A DNA stretch of 64,000 bases, from assembly GCF_011765625.1 (NCBI RefSeq), contig NZ_CP050313.1, forward strand, positions 2,414,501 to 2,478,500, written 5' to 3'. The stretch is from Shewanella aestuarii. GTDB lineage: Bacteria > Pseudomonadota > Gammaproteobacteria > Enterobacterales > Shewanellaceae. The number at the start of each line of letters is the position of its first letter. The stretch's first letter is position 1. Made by a program: the position numbers and the translations under genes. Below are positions 19,065-27,664 of this stretch, in pieces. Below the pieces are notes generated by a model. The model had not been told where the DNA came from and searched no databases. It saw only the letters and a program-made list of their open reading frames with translations.

Positions 19065-19976
19065 CTATCGTGCTAGATAACTCATTATGTAATCTAAACC
19101 ACCAGTAATCGCCGCCACTTGAGCATCATTACATATTTTATCGGTAACCAGTGGACTATCTGGGTACACTTCTGTGGTGGTATTGAAATGATTGTCCGTC
19201 ATGCCTGCGCATAAGCCGAGTTTTTTTGTTGGGTAATTGATCACCCCAAACTGCTCGATATCAACTCCGATTAATTGCCCATCATCATCTGGGGCAATGT
19301 GAGTGACTTTAGCGACGGATTCAATGATGGCTTTTTGAAACGCGGCAGTCGGGTTATCGCTATCGCCCACTAAATAAAAACCATCAGGAATAACGCCTTT
19401 TTCATAATCTTTACCATCTCGGGCTGATAACGCTGGACGAAACTCTAGCTCGTCAGTATCTGTGGTTTCATGTAAATCAATATGGGCATAAACCTCGCCT
19501 AAGGTTGCCACAAATGCCATTAATGCAGCGGATTCATTCGCTGGGCTATCGGCATAAAAGGAACGATTAGGATCGATAGCATAAGGGTTCCAACGATTGA
19601 TGGTTTCATACCCCCATGGGCTAACACACGGCGCGACAGCGATGTTAAAAAACTGACTATAGTGTTCTGCTTGGGTATCTAAAAATTGAATAGCCCCATG
19701 AACACCGCTGGTTTCATATCCGTGTACACCACCAGTAATTAAGATGGTTTTTTTGTTACTATCCCAATGCCGAGTTTTAAAAGCAAAAAGAGGATATTTT
19801 TCAGGATGATAGTCTAATGCACCATATTGGACTTGTTCAAAACGTGATGCCAGAGGAGCGAGCTTAGTTAATACTTGTTGTTGATAGCTTCGCTTGATGG
19901 TCACCTGTGCAAGCCACTGTGCTTTGTGTTCTGCAGTCCAAGGTTGACCAGGAGTACCTATGGGATATGTTGTCAT
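19065..19976 (-). CDS. M14 family zinc metallopeptidase (succinylglutamate desuccinylase-like)
   Basis: A 303-residue enzyme of the M14 carboxypeptidase/aspartoacylase clan. Zinc ligands are visible: HGYE in GGVHGYETSG (about residues 84-93), and the third ligand in HIDLHE near 166-171. DPNRSF (about 138) provides the substrate-binding arginine. There is no signal peptide, so it is probably cytoplasmic. Members remove amino acids from peptides or acyl groups from amino acids. It stands alone between ybiT and the chitinase gene. The substrate is not predictable. Confidence 0.8.
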   Translation of the reverse strand: MTTYPIGTPGQPWTAEHKAQWLAQVTIKRSYQQQVLTKLAPLASRFEQVQYGALDYHPEKYPLFAFKTRHWDSNKKTILITGGVHGYETSGVHGAIQFLDTQAEHYSQFFNIAVAPCVSPWGYETINRWNPYAIDPNRSFYADSPANESAALMAFVATLGEVYAHIDLHETTDTDELEFRPALSARDGKDYEKGVIPDGFYLVGDSDNPTAAFQKAIIESVAKVTHIAPDDDGQLIGVDIEQFGVINYPTKKLGLCAGMTDNHFNTTTEVYPDSPLVTDKICNDAQVAAITGGLDYIMSYLAR

Positions 19977-20085
19977 TTAAACGACCTTTAATTGCTGTTT
20001 TACTCGTAGGGAAAGGCAGCAATCCTACCTGATCAGAATCCTGATTTCTATGTGAAGCCAAAAGTCTTGTGGCTAGAGATAATAA

Positions 20086-20113
20086 AATAGGCGAACCTAT
20101 TGGCTCGCCTATT
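20086..20113 (-). terminator. Terminator of the chitinase gene
   Basis: AATAGGCGA and TCGCCTATT form a perfect stem around a ten-base loop, followed on the minus strand by TTATT. It lies about 50 bp after the chitinase stop codon. Confidence 0.75.
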
Positions 20114-20119
20114 TGAGGT

Positions 20120-20146
20120 ATGGTATCAATTAACATCTGATACCAT
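20120..20146 (-). repeat. Second hairpin after the chitinase gene
   Basis: ATGGTATCA (20120-20128) and TGATACCAT (20138-20146) form a perfect 9-bp stem with a nine-base loop between the chitinase stop codon and its terminator. It may protect the mRNA 3' end. Confidence 0.5.
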
Positions 20147-20162
20147 TATTGAAAAACTAAAT

Positions 20163-22358
20163 TTATAGCTTGGCCCAAGCATCTTGCCAGTAGTTGCCAC
20201 CCGGAGCATAAGCCGCATTGCTGCACCAGCCACTATATGGCCAAGGCTTACATTGGTAGAGCCCTCCTTCAAAGCTCACAATATCACCGGCTAGATAGTT
20301 GCGCCCTGGTACATATTCAGGATATTCAGAGTTTGACTCAACCAACTGCACTACAAACTGCTGCTCTGACACTAACTCGTTACTCTCTTTAACTGTGCCA
20401 TAAACATGTAATTGGTAACTTCCAGCAACCACATTGTATGACTCTACTGGAATCATTTTGCTCTGGTTATCAACAATATCGCTGAAGTATGAGTAAGTTA
20501 ATCCTTCGCTGTTATATAGTTTTACATGGACTAAAATTTCAGTATTGGTTTGCACATTGACATCAAATGCTATCGCGCCGTCATTAATGATATATTGGGC
20601 GCTAACACCACTCACGGTAATCGTTGGCTCAATTGGGCCAGTTACTGGTGGCTGTTGGTTGTCACATTCACTGTCACCCTTTACTTTCCAAACGCCCCAT
20701 TCACCCGTAGTACCTGGCTCTTCACCACGAGTCCACCAGCTTGCCTGCCAAATTTTATCGCCATGGGTAACTTGCTCACCACCAGTGTAAACTTGAGTCG
20801 CAGACCAAAGGTTGTCAACTTCACACTCACCATTTTCAGCCACCACAGTTACAGCACGATTAATTCGCGTTGTTTGATTAGCACTGTCGGTCACTTGATA
20901 AGTTAATGCATATTTGCCTACTTTTTGGGTGTCAACAATACCATCAACCACGATGTTTGAAGTTAAGTCACCATCTTCAGCATCATAAGCGCTCACGCCA
21001 GCCAGCGGATCAAAATCACTGTATTGCTTTACTGTAACTGCTTGAACTCCTTCAAAAACAGGCTTTTCGCTGTACACTTCGATGGTGCGCACTTGTTCAG
21101 TTAGGTTATCATCTGAATCGATGACGCTGTAAGTTAATGGATATAAACCTAAACGGCCAGTATCAACATACCCTTCTACAGAAATTTTTGAGGTTAAATC
21201 ACCATCTTCGGCATCATGAGCTTCTACGCCTAATAACGGGTCAAAGTTGCTGTTATGTTTAACACGTGTGTCAGTTAACCCCGTAAAAAATGGTTTACCG
21301 TCTTCAGGAATAATTGGCGGTAATTCTTGTGAATGTATGTATGGACCATAGGTTTTCACAAAGGCTTCATTATAGTGTTGACCACTTGCACTGCGTCCCA
21401 TGTCCCAGTTTACCGACCATGTCATCACACCACGTAATGGTTGTGACTGTGCTTTAAGTGCATCAAACGCATTAAATAATGCTTGTGGTTGACTGACAAA
21501 ACCGGTTGCTGCCGCGTCGTTATTGGTTGGAATACCAAACACTAACTTGTCATGAGGAATTTTGTAATATCCACGAGTACCATTAATTAATGAATCAGAA
21601 ATATAATAAATAAACTCTTCTTTTAAATTATCATTGTTTTGTGCAATCCAACCTATTCCATCAATCCATAAACCGTCGCCACCTTGGTTATAAAATTGTG
21701 GATTAACCCAGTCGTAATATCCTTCTAATCCTCTAAGATAAGGCACATAATGACCATTTTGAGTCAAGTATGGAAACTCTGGCGCCATAGTGATTAAGAA
21801 GTTTTTACCTTCATTGCGATAATGATCTTTCACCATACGTAATGCGGCAGGAATAACGGTTTGGTTATCAGCAGCGGTAATTGCCGCTTGCTCTAAATCA
21901 ATATCTAAACCATCAAAACCGTAAAGATCAGTGAGTCTAATAATTTCTGCAGCAAAGGCATCTTCATCACCCGCTTGCATTTCAACATGCGCATCGGCAC
22001 CACCTAAGGCCAATAGCACTGAGCGACCTTGTTGATTTAACTCAGCAATTTGCGCAGTAAATTCGGCTTCTGACAAACCAATGGTTGGGTCTAATTTAAA
22101 TGTAGGAATGCGGCCATCAGCTGTATCAAAAACTTTCATGAATGATACATTGACCACGTTGTACATAGGATGTACTTCGGCTAAATCAACACATGGGGCT
22201 ACGCCCCCTTTGTAACCAGCGCCATCACACCAATTATGCCAATAACCAACAACCACACCCGCTTGAGGATTTACTATCGGAGCGGCTTGAACTTGAATAC
22301 TTAACGCAGAAAACGCCACACCAATCACGGCTGCCAACTTACTTTTTGCGAACATCAT
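20163..22358 (-). CDS. Secreted GH18 chitinase with tandem DUF5011 and carbohydrate-binding domains
   Basis: A 731-residue secreted endochitinase that hydrolyses beta-1,4 links of chitin. Order of parts: signal peptide (1-26, cleavage after VQAA), GH18 catalytic barrel (about 30-345) with the DxxDxDxE motif at 149-156 (DGLDIDLE; Glu156 is the proton donor), two tandem Ig-like DUF5011 domains (about 357-430 and 433-506), a CBM5/12 chitin-binding domain (about 512-560, WSATQVYTGG and WWTRGEEPG), an Ig-like segment (about 577-672), and a second CBM5/12-like domain at the C-terminus. GGGGG precedes the paired ATGs at 22358. Monocistronic, with terminators and a long upstream region that probably carries its control sites. 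Confidence 0.93.
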   Translation of the reverse strand: MMFAKSKLAAVIGVAFSALSIQVQAAPIVNPQAGVVVGYWHNWCDGAGYKGGVAPCVDLAEVHPMYNVVNVSFMKVFDTADGRIPTFKLDPTIGLSEAEFTAQIAELNQQGRSVLLALGGADAHVEMQAGDEDAFAAEIIRLTDLYGFDGLDIDLEQAAITAADNQTVIPAALRMVKDHYRNEGKNFLITMAPEFPYLTQNGHYVPYLRGLEGYYDWVNPQFYNQGGDGLWIDGIGWIAQNNDNLKEEFIYYISDSLINGTRGYYKIPHDKLVFGIPTNNDAAATGFVSQPQALFNAFDALKAQSQPLRGVMTWSVNWDMGRSASGQHYNEAFVKTYGPYIHSQELPPIIPEDGKPFFTGLTDTRVKHNSNFDPLLGVEAHDAEDGDLTSKISVEGYVDTGRLGLYPLTYSVIDSDDNLTEQVRTIEVYSEKPVFEGVQAVTVKQYSDFDPLAGVSAYDAEDGDLTSNIVVDGIVDTQKVGKYALTYQVTDSANQTTRINRAVTVVAENGECEVDNLWSATQVYTGGEQVTHGDKIWQASWWTRGEEPGTTGEWGVWKVKGDSECDNQQPPVTGPIEPTITVSGVSAQYIINDGAIAFDVNVQTNTEILVHVKLYNSEGLTYSYFSDIVDNQSKMIPVESYNVVAGSYQLHVYGTVKESNELVSEQQFVVQLVESNSEYPEYVPGRNYLAGDIVSFEGGLYQCKPWPYSGWCSNAAYAPGGNYWQDAWAKL

Positions 22359-23049
22359 TGTGACCCCCTAAAAATATCTCATTTACAAGAGCCTGTATAA
22401 TTCAGGCTTTTGGTACTATTCATTTGCTAACAACATAAAGTCATTCACTTTTTAAAAAATGCTTAGCAAGCCATCGTCCATAAAACTTAGCGACACACAA
22501 TAGAGAGCATAAATTCTGGTGATATTTAATCAGCTCTTGTGTCAGATGTGTCAGATGTGTCAGACGACGTCTGGCATAGTGTAATGATAAAAACCCGTAA
22601 GACAACGCTGTCAAAACAACGAGAGTGTCAAAAAAGCATTGAACTACAATATGTTAGGAATTTGTGAGAAAAGGAGTGTTTGTTTTTGATGCGTCACAGA
22701 TTTGACACAATCAGAGGTGTGTAAGTTTGATGTTGAGCAATTTTACCCCTTAAAACCAGCAGGAATGCCTAATAGAGAAGAACCAACACGATAAAAGCTG
22801 TGTTTGAAAAGTGATCATGACGATAAAGGTGACTGACAAAAAATTAGCACTTAATCTTATCTCTAATCTTTTTAAGAGCTTAGTGTTACTAAATTAGCTA
22901 CTCATCTGATCAGTAGAATGTAGTGATTGACCGTTGAAAAACTAACCAGTGTCGCCCACAAAAAGTTTACTTTACACTAAAAAAAGGCAAGCTAGCACGA
23001 TAAACCACTATATTTAGCGTCACTCATTGGCTGTTTTTAGCACTAAATA
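22359..23049. other. Long intergenic region upstream of the chitinase gene
   Basis: 691 bp without a convincing gene. It contains a triple 9-bp repeat and adjoining palindrome at 22538-22573 (listed separately) and several scattered GTGTCA or TGACA-like motifs. The promoter of the chitinase gene should lie here, but no clear -35/-10 pair was fixed. Confidence 0.5.
22538..22573. repeat. Triple TGTGTCAGA repeat with adjoining palindrome
   Basis: Three perfect head-to-tail copies of TGTGTCAGA (22538-22564) run into CAGAC-GAC-GTCTG (22561-22573), an inverted repeat. This lies 180-215 bp upstream of the chitinase start and looks like an operator or activator site; no regulator is identified. Confidence 0.6.
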
Positions 23050-23289
23050 CTACTTGCGACTAAAGCTAAATTTGTTTTTTAACCAGTACAAGGTAGCAAC
23101 TTGTTGCGTTTGCGACAAACCAAAGTAGATACAAAGCCAAGGGGAAATTAAAAAAAACCAAGGTAATGCTGCGGTAGAACGTCCACTAAAAAACAGATAT
23201 AAAAAGCCGCTGTACATCACAATCACGCCAAGAATACCAACTGACAACATCACTTTTTTTAACCATAATTCTAGGCGCGCTATATCCAC
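23050..23289 (-). CDS. Small membrane protein, 79 aa
   Basis: A 79-residue protein with two hydrophobic segments (about 14-34 and 43-59) separated by a short SGRSTAA loop, and a basic C-terminus (LKNKFSFSRK). The start appears to be GTG at 23289 with AGGGT upstream; the encoded beginning is DIARLELWLKKVMLSV. I do not recognise a family. It stands alone between the long chitinase upstream region and the valine operon terminator. A real but uncharacterised gene is likely, given its good membrane-protein pattern. Confidence 0.55.
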   Translation of the reverse strand: MDIARLELWLKKVMLSVGILGVIVMYSGFLYLFFSGRSTAALPWFFLISPWLCIYFGLSQTQQVATLYWLKNKFSFSRK

Positions 23290-23440
23290 AATTTACCCTA
23301 CTGTTGTCGATTAATAATTAAATGAGTGCAAGTATCACCTCGCAAACTAGAACTCATGCAAAGGATAACATGCCAACAAAACTCGCTAAAGTATTTATCT
23401 CCATCGTAGTAAGACAGTGTATTTATCGCAGCCCAAATAC

Positions 23441-23469
23441 AAATAGGCCGAGCAACGCTCGGCCTATTT
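23441..23469 (-). terminator. Terminator of the valine degradation operon
   Basis: AAATAGGCCGAGC and GCTCGGCCTATTT form a perfect 13-bp stem with an AAC loop, 25 bp after the last gene of the operon. T-rich flanks occur on both sides. Confidence 0.85.
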
Positions 23470-23494
23470 TATGCCCATACGAATCAGCGCCGTT

Positions 23495-24253
23495 TTATAA
23501 TCGAATGCCACCGTCGACTTCAAATACACGACCGTTAACATAATCGTTTTCAATGATAAAACGTACGGTAGACGCAATTTCTTGTGCTTGGCCTAAACGC
23601 CCTACTGGTACCATTTTCTCCATACGCTCTAAAGCTTCAGGCTTCATCGCTGCAGTCATTTCAGTTGCAATAACCCCCGGCGCTACCGCAGCACTACGAA
23701 TATTATAACGAGCAAGCTCTTTGGCCCAACCAACTGACATGGCCGCAACCCCAGCTTTAGACGCAGAGTAGTTCGACTGGCCCATATTGCCCGATTTAGC
23801 CAAACTTGAAATATTGATGATCACACCAGGTTGACCCGTTTCAATCATCACAGCAGCGGCTTCACGACCACATAAGAAAGTGCCTGTTAAGTTAACATTA
23901 ATCACTGATTGAAACTGTTGGTAAGACATGCGATCTGTCACTTTGCCATCTTTTGCTTTTACCATCAAACCATCACGCAAAATACCAGCATTATTAACTA
24001 ACACATTAATATGACCAAAGTCTTCACGAATAAAGTTAAACCCTGACATCACATCTTCTTCATCTGTAATATCAAGCGCATAACCCTGAACTTCAGTAGT
24101 TGAGCCTAAGTCAGCACAGGCTTTTTCGAGCTTTTCTTGGTCAACATCGATAAGCGCCAATCTTGCACCTTGAGCGGCAAACTCTTGTGCCATAGCAAGG
24201 CCTAAACCACCGGCGCCGCCAGTAATGACGATAACCTTATCTTTTAATTCCAT
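23495..24253 (-). CDS. SDR-family oxidoreductase, last gene of valine operon (IvdG-like)
   Basis: A 252-residue short-chain dehydrogenase. It shows the nucleotide-binding GGAGGLG (about 12-18), NNAG (near 87), the catalytic Ser in IINISSLA and the YSASKAG active-site motif (Tyr and Lys about 165-169). It is FabG-like in sequence, but its place at the end of the valine catabolism operon suggests oxidation of a hydroxyacyl-CoA from branched-chain amino acid or fatty acid breakdown. From memory, the matching Shewanella gene is called ivdG. AAGGA lies before the ATG; 11 bp separate it from mmsB. The exact substrate is inferred. Confidence 0.85.
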   Translation of the reverse strand: MELKDKVIVITGGAGGLGLAMAQEFAAQGARLALIDVDQEKLEKACADLGSTTEVQGYALDITDEEDVMSGFNFIREDFGHINVLVNNAGILRDGLMVKAKDGKVTDRMSYQQFQSVINVNLTGTFLCGREAAAVMIETGQPGVIINISSLAKSGNMGQSNYSASKAGVAAMSVGWAKELARYNIRSAAVAPGVIATEMTAAMKPEALERMEKMVPVGRLGQAQEIASTVRFIIENDYVNGRVFEVDGGIRL

Positions 24254-24264
24254 TGTGAGATCCT

Positions 24265-25164
24265 TTATTTCTTCTGAGAAAACTGTTCAAAAATGCTCGA
24301 AAAATCTAAACGGCCATGACCTTGGCGAGCATGATTAACATATAAACTGCGCGCCAACGCGCCCATGGGAGTACTAGAGTTTGACGCCAACGCGGCTTGT
24401 TGAGATAGGCCTAAATCTTTAACCATTAAATCAACCATAAAACCACCTTGATAGCCTTTAGACGATGGCACATTGTCCATTACGTCAGGGCAAGGGTTGT
24501 ATTTTTCCAGCGTCCAATTACCACCGCTACTGACTTTCATGATATCAGACAATATTTTAGGGTCTAAACCATTATCGATTCCAAGTTGTAATGACTCGCT
24601 AGTACCAACCATGAGGACTGACAGCAGCATATTATTACAAATCTTAGCGATTTGACCTGCGCCAACTTGCCCTGCATGGAAAATGTTGGCCCCCATCACC
24701 GTCAGTACCGTTTGCGCTTTATTGAAAGCTGCATCAGTTCCACCACAAATAAAGGTTAAGGTGCCAGCCGCGGCCCCAGCAGTCCCACCCGACACAGGTG
24801 CATCCATAAACTCAATGCCTTTTTGTGCCGCCTTGCTGCCCACTAACTGAGCCGTAGCCGCATCAATGGTTGAGCAATCTATTAGTAGGGTGTCTTTACT
24901 CACAACATCCAACAAGCCTTTGTTGCTGGCATCTCCTAAATACAAACTGCTAACGTGTTTGCCTGCAGGCAGCATGCTGATAACCACATCCGCTGACGCG
25001 GCAGCGCCGCACGCTGTTTTAGCGCTTAAAGCTCCCTGCGCGGTTAACGCGTCAACTGCCGCTGGCATTAAGTCAAAAACAGTGACTGTCATGCCAGCTT
25101 TGATCAAATTGGCTGCCATAGGGCCGCCCATGTTACCTAATCCAATAAATGCTACTGTTGCCAT
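24265..25164 (-). CDS. mmsB: 3-hydroxyisobutyrate dehydrogenase
   Basis: A 299-residue NAD-dependent enzyme that oxidises 3-hydroxyisobutyrate to methylmalonate semialdehyde in valine degradation. The N-terminal Rossmann fold starts at once with FIGLGNMGGPMAANL (about 5-19); the substrate-binding segment DAPVSGGTAGAAAGTL (near 120-135) and the catalytic lysine in GQIAKICNN (near 165-175) are family signatures. AAGGA precedes the ATG. It lies 12 bp from the next gene upstream and 11 bp from the SDR gene downstream. Length matches the family (about 295-300). Confidence 0.93.
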   Translation of the reverse strand: MATVAFIGLGNMGGPMAANLIKAGMTVTVFDLMPAAVDALTAQGALSAKTACGAAASADVVISMLPAGKHVSSLYLGDASNKGLLDVVSKDTLLIDCSTIDAATAQLVGSKAAQKGIEFMDAPVSGGTAGAAAGTLTFICGGTDAAFNKAQTVLTVMGANIFHAGQVGAGQIAKICNNMLLSVLMVGTSESLQLGIDNGLDPKILSDIMKVSSGGNWTLEKYNPCPDVMDNVPSSKGYQGGFMVDLMVKDLGLSQQAALASNSSTPMGALARSLYVNHARQGHGRLDFSSIFEQFSQKK

Positions 25165-25176
25165 GTTTAATTCCTT

Positions 25177-26292
25177 TTACAAATCTCTCAGCGGATGATT
25201 ATCGGCTGACCAAGGTGATGTCAGTAAGGCTGATAAGTCGGCATCGGTTATCTGTTGAATATGACTAAAACGCCATTTGGGGTTACGGTCTTTATCAATC
25301 AATAATGCTCGTACCCCTTCACAGAAATCGCCTTTAGAACAACAATTAACACTAACGCCTAATTCCCATTTAAAACATTCTGCTAAGGTAATTTCTGTTC
25401 CTAAACGGGCTTGAGCAAATATTAAATGCCAACTCAATGGGCTACCAGCTAATGCGGTTTTTTGAGCGCGCTGTAGCCAAGGTAAATCAGTTTGCAAGCT
25501 TGATAACTGGTAATGAACGTCTTCAATATCACCGGCCATTAATAAGTCAATTTGCTGTTGAAACTGCGCTAATGGGCTCTCGCCTAGCTCAATTGAGACA
25601 TTATCTTGCATAGCATTAAGCAACTGCGTTAAGGCTTGGTGATTATCTTGTTGATTGTCCGTCCACTTAATATCTGCCAGCGCATCAAATAATGGTTCTT
25701 TATCATCACGGCCTAAAAAGTGATTACCTAAACCAACATAAAGCGCATCGGCAGCATTCATGTTGTATGCGGTTAATCCTAAAAACAATCCCGTTTTACC
25801 CGGCATCCTGTTTAAAAAATAACTCGCGCCAACATCAGGGTATAAACCGATAGTCACCTCAGGCATCGCAATGCGGCTGGTTTCTGTAAGTACTCGGTGA
25901 CTTGACGCCGCCATCAGACCTAGACCGCCTCCCATCACAATACCATCACCCCAGACTAAAACCGGTTTACCAAATTGATGCAGTAAATAGTCTAGTTGGT
26001 ATTCTTGGGTGAAAAACTCACAACCTACTGCTGACATTTGATTGGGCATCTTGACTGAGGCATGGTAAATGGCGCGCACATCGCCACCAGCACAAAAAGC
26101 TTTATCACCACTGCCATCAAGCACAACTAAAGCAATATCATCATCGTTTTGCCATAAGGTTAGTTGCGCTCTCATTGCTTTAACCATATCTAAGGTTAAT
26201 GCATTAAGTGCTTTTTCAATGTTTAGGGTCACCACACCAATGGCTTTACCCGATAACGTCCCCAAGGTTTGAAATATTACTTCTTGTGTCAT
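25177..26292 (-). CDS. 3-hydroxyisobutyryl-CoA hydrolase
   Basis: A 371-residue member of the enoyl-CoA hydratase superfamily. The length and the motifs KAFCAGGDVRAIY (about 64-76), GDGIVMGGGLGLMA (near 117-130) and PEVTIGLYPDVGASYFLNR (near 145-163) are those of 3-hydroxyisobutyryl-CoA hydrolases rather than true hydratases, which are near 260 residues. It releases CoA to give free 3-hydroxyisobutyrate for mmsB. In S. oneidensis, as I recall it, this gene (ivdE) is preceded by a separate enoyl-CoA hydratase (ivdD); here only 64 bp separate it from the acyl-CoA dehydrogenase gene. Confidence 0.9.
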   Translation of the reverse strand: MTQEVIFQTLGTLSGKAIGVVTLNIEKALNALTLDMVKAMRAQLTLWQNDDDIALVVLDGSGDKAFCAGGDVRAIYHASVKMPNQMSAVGCEFFTQEYQLDYLLHQFGKPVLVWGDGIVMGGGLGLMAASSHRVLTETSRIAMPEVTIGLYPDVGASYFLNRMPGKTGLFLGLTAYNMNAADALYVGLGNHFLGRDDKEPLFDALADIKWTDNQQDNHQALTQLLNAMQDNVSIELGESPLAQFQQQIDLLMAGDIEDVHYQLSSLQTDLPWLQRAQKTALAGSPLSWHLIFAQARLGTEITLAECFKWELGVSVNCCSKGDFCEGVRALLIDKDRNPKWRFSHIQQITDADLSALLTSPWSADNHPLRDL

Positions 26293-26356
26293 TCACTACT
26301 CTTCCAATTGGGTTTAACGTGAAATACTCAATTCTTGCGATTTAAACGACTGCACA

Positions 26357-27514
26357 TTATCGAATAGGGTGCGCATTTTCATCCAATAAACGACGGGCAA
26401 TAATCAAACGCATAATCTCATTGGTGCCTTCTAAAATTTGATGCACACGTACATCACGGAAATGACGCTCTAGCGGGTATTCACGAATATAACCATAGCC
26501 ACCGTGTATTTGCAGCGCACTATCACACACTTGAAAGCCAATATCAGTCGCAAAACGTTTTGCCATCGCACAATAGGCACTAGCTTCAGGATCTTGTGTA
26601 TCTAATTTAAATGCCGCCAAACGCACCATTTGACGCGCTGCAACCAATTCGGTTGCCATATCCGCTAATTTAAATTGTAGTGCTTGAAATGCAGCAAGCG
26701 GCTTACCAAATTGCTTACGCTCAGTCATATATTGTGTTGCGCGATCAAGTGCGGCTTGCGCCGTACCTATTGAACAGGTAGCGATATTAATACGTCCACC
26801 ATCTAAGCCTTTCATGGCAAAAGTGAATCCTTGGCCTTCTTCACCGAGTAAATTGGCCACTGGCACGCGCACGTTCTCAAAGTTAATCATTCTCGTTGGC
26901 TGGGCATTCCAGCCCATTTTATCTTCTGCTTTACCATAGCTTACACCTTGGGTATTAGCCGGAATCGCAATAGCTGAAATACCTTTAGGCCCGGCCTCAC
27001 CCGTTCGGCACATCACCACTAATAGCTCAGTTTCACCGGCACCAGATATAAACATTTTGGCGCCGTTAATCACATACTCATCACCGTCACGTACCGCCTT
27101 GGTGGTAAGTGATGCAGCGTCACTACCAGAACCGGGCTCAGTTAAGCAATATGAGGCTAACATCTGCCCTGTGGTTAAGCTTTCTGACCATTGTTGACGA
27201 AGGCTGTCACTGCCCCATGTGGTTACCATCCAAGTGGCCATATTATGGATGGTCAGCATAGCGGTTGTGGCGGTACAACCATATGTTAGCTCTTCAAAAA
27301 TGATTGAAGCATCAAGACGAGATAAGCCCATGCCCCCCTCTGACTCTGGTGAGTAAAGTGAACAAAAACCTAGCTCACCGGCTTTTTGAATCACATCTTT
27401 AGGAAAATGATGCTCTTCATCCCACTTGGCTGCATTGGGCGCAAGTTCATCGAGGGCAAATTGGCGAGCAAGGGCTGCAAACTGACGTTGATCTTCGTTC
27501 AAATTAAAATCCAT
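26357..27514 (-). CDS. Acyl-CoA dehydrogenase (probable isobutyryl-CoA dehydrogenase)
   Basis: A 385-residue FAD-dependent acyl-CoA dehydrogenase. Signatures include the FAD-binding CLTEPGSGSDAASL (about 129-142), MFISGAGE, the QALQFKLADMATEL region, and the C-terminal QILEGTNEIMRLIIAR, whose Glu (EGT) is at the catalytic base position. In this operon it should convert isobutyryl-CoA to methacrylyl-CoA. AGGAG lies before the ATG. A 150-bp gap with an inverted repeat separates it from mmsA upstream. Substrate is inferred from context. Confidence 0.9.
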   Translation of the reverse strand: MDFNLNEDQRQFAALARQFALDELAPNAAKWDEEHHFPKDVIQKAGELGFCSLYSPESEGGMGLSRLDASIIFEELTYGCTATTAMLTIHNMATWMVTTWGSDSLRQQWSESLTTGQMLASYCLTEPGSGSDAASLTTKAVRDGDEYVINGAKMFISGAGETELLVVMCRTGEAGPKGISAIAIPANTQGVSYGKAEDKMGWNAQPTRMINFENVRVPVANLLGEEGQGFTFAMKGLDGGRINIATCSIGTAQAALDRATQYMTERKQFGKPLAAFQALQFKLADMATELVAARQMVRLAAFKLDTQDPEASAYCAMAKRFATDIGFQVCDSALQIHGGYGYIREYPLERHFRDVRVHQILEGTNEIMRLIIARRLLDENAHPIR

Positions 27515-27570
27515 ATTGGACTCCTAAATATTATTTTTTGATGACTCTTTGGTCATTTAGCTGGACACTC

Positions 27571-27606
27571 TGATGATTCATTTCAGCTTAATGAGATGAA
27601 TCATCA
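27571..27606 (-). repeat. Intergenic inverted repeat between mmsA and the acyl-CoA dehydrogenase gene
   Basis: TGATGATTCAT (27571-27581) and ATGAATCATCA (27596-27606) form a perfect 11-bp stem with a 14-base loop. No T-run follows, so an RNA stability or processing element inside the operon is likelier than a terminator. Confidence 0.5.
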
Positions 27607-27664
27607 GTGCGTCTGAGGCTAGTTAACGAGCTTTGTCTTGTTGTTTAACAATTAGCGCACAAGC

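Noticed and set aside
19864..20136. 90-codon minus-strand ORF overlapping the start of the M14 peptidase gene
   Set aside because: It overlaps a clear enzyme gene in another frame, runs across the chitinase terminator hairpins, and has no family resemblance or ribosome-binding site.
23322..23543. 73-codon plus-strand ORF
   Set aside because: It passes through the strong terminator of the valine operon and into the SDR gene on the other strand; composition is not protein-like.
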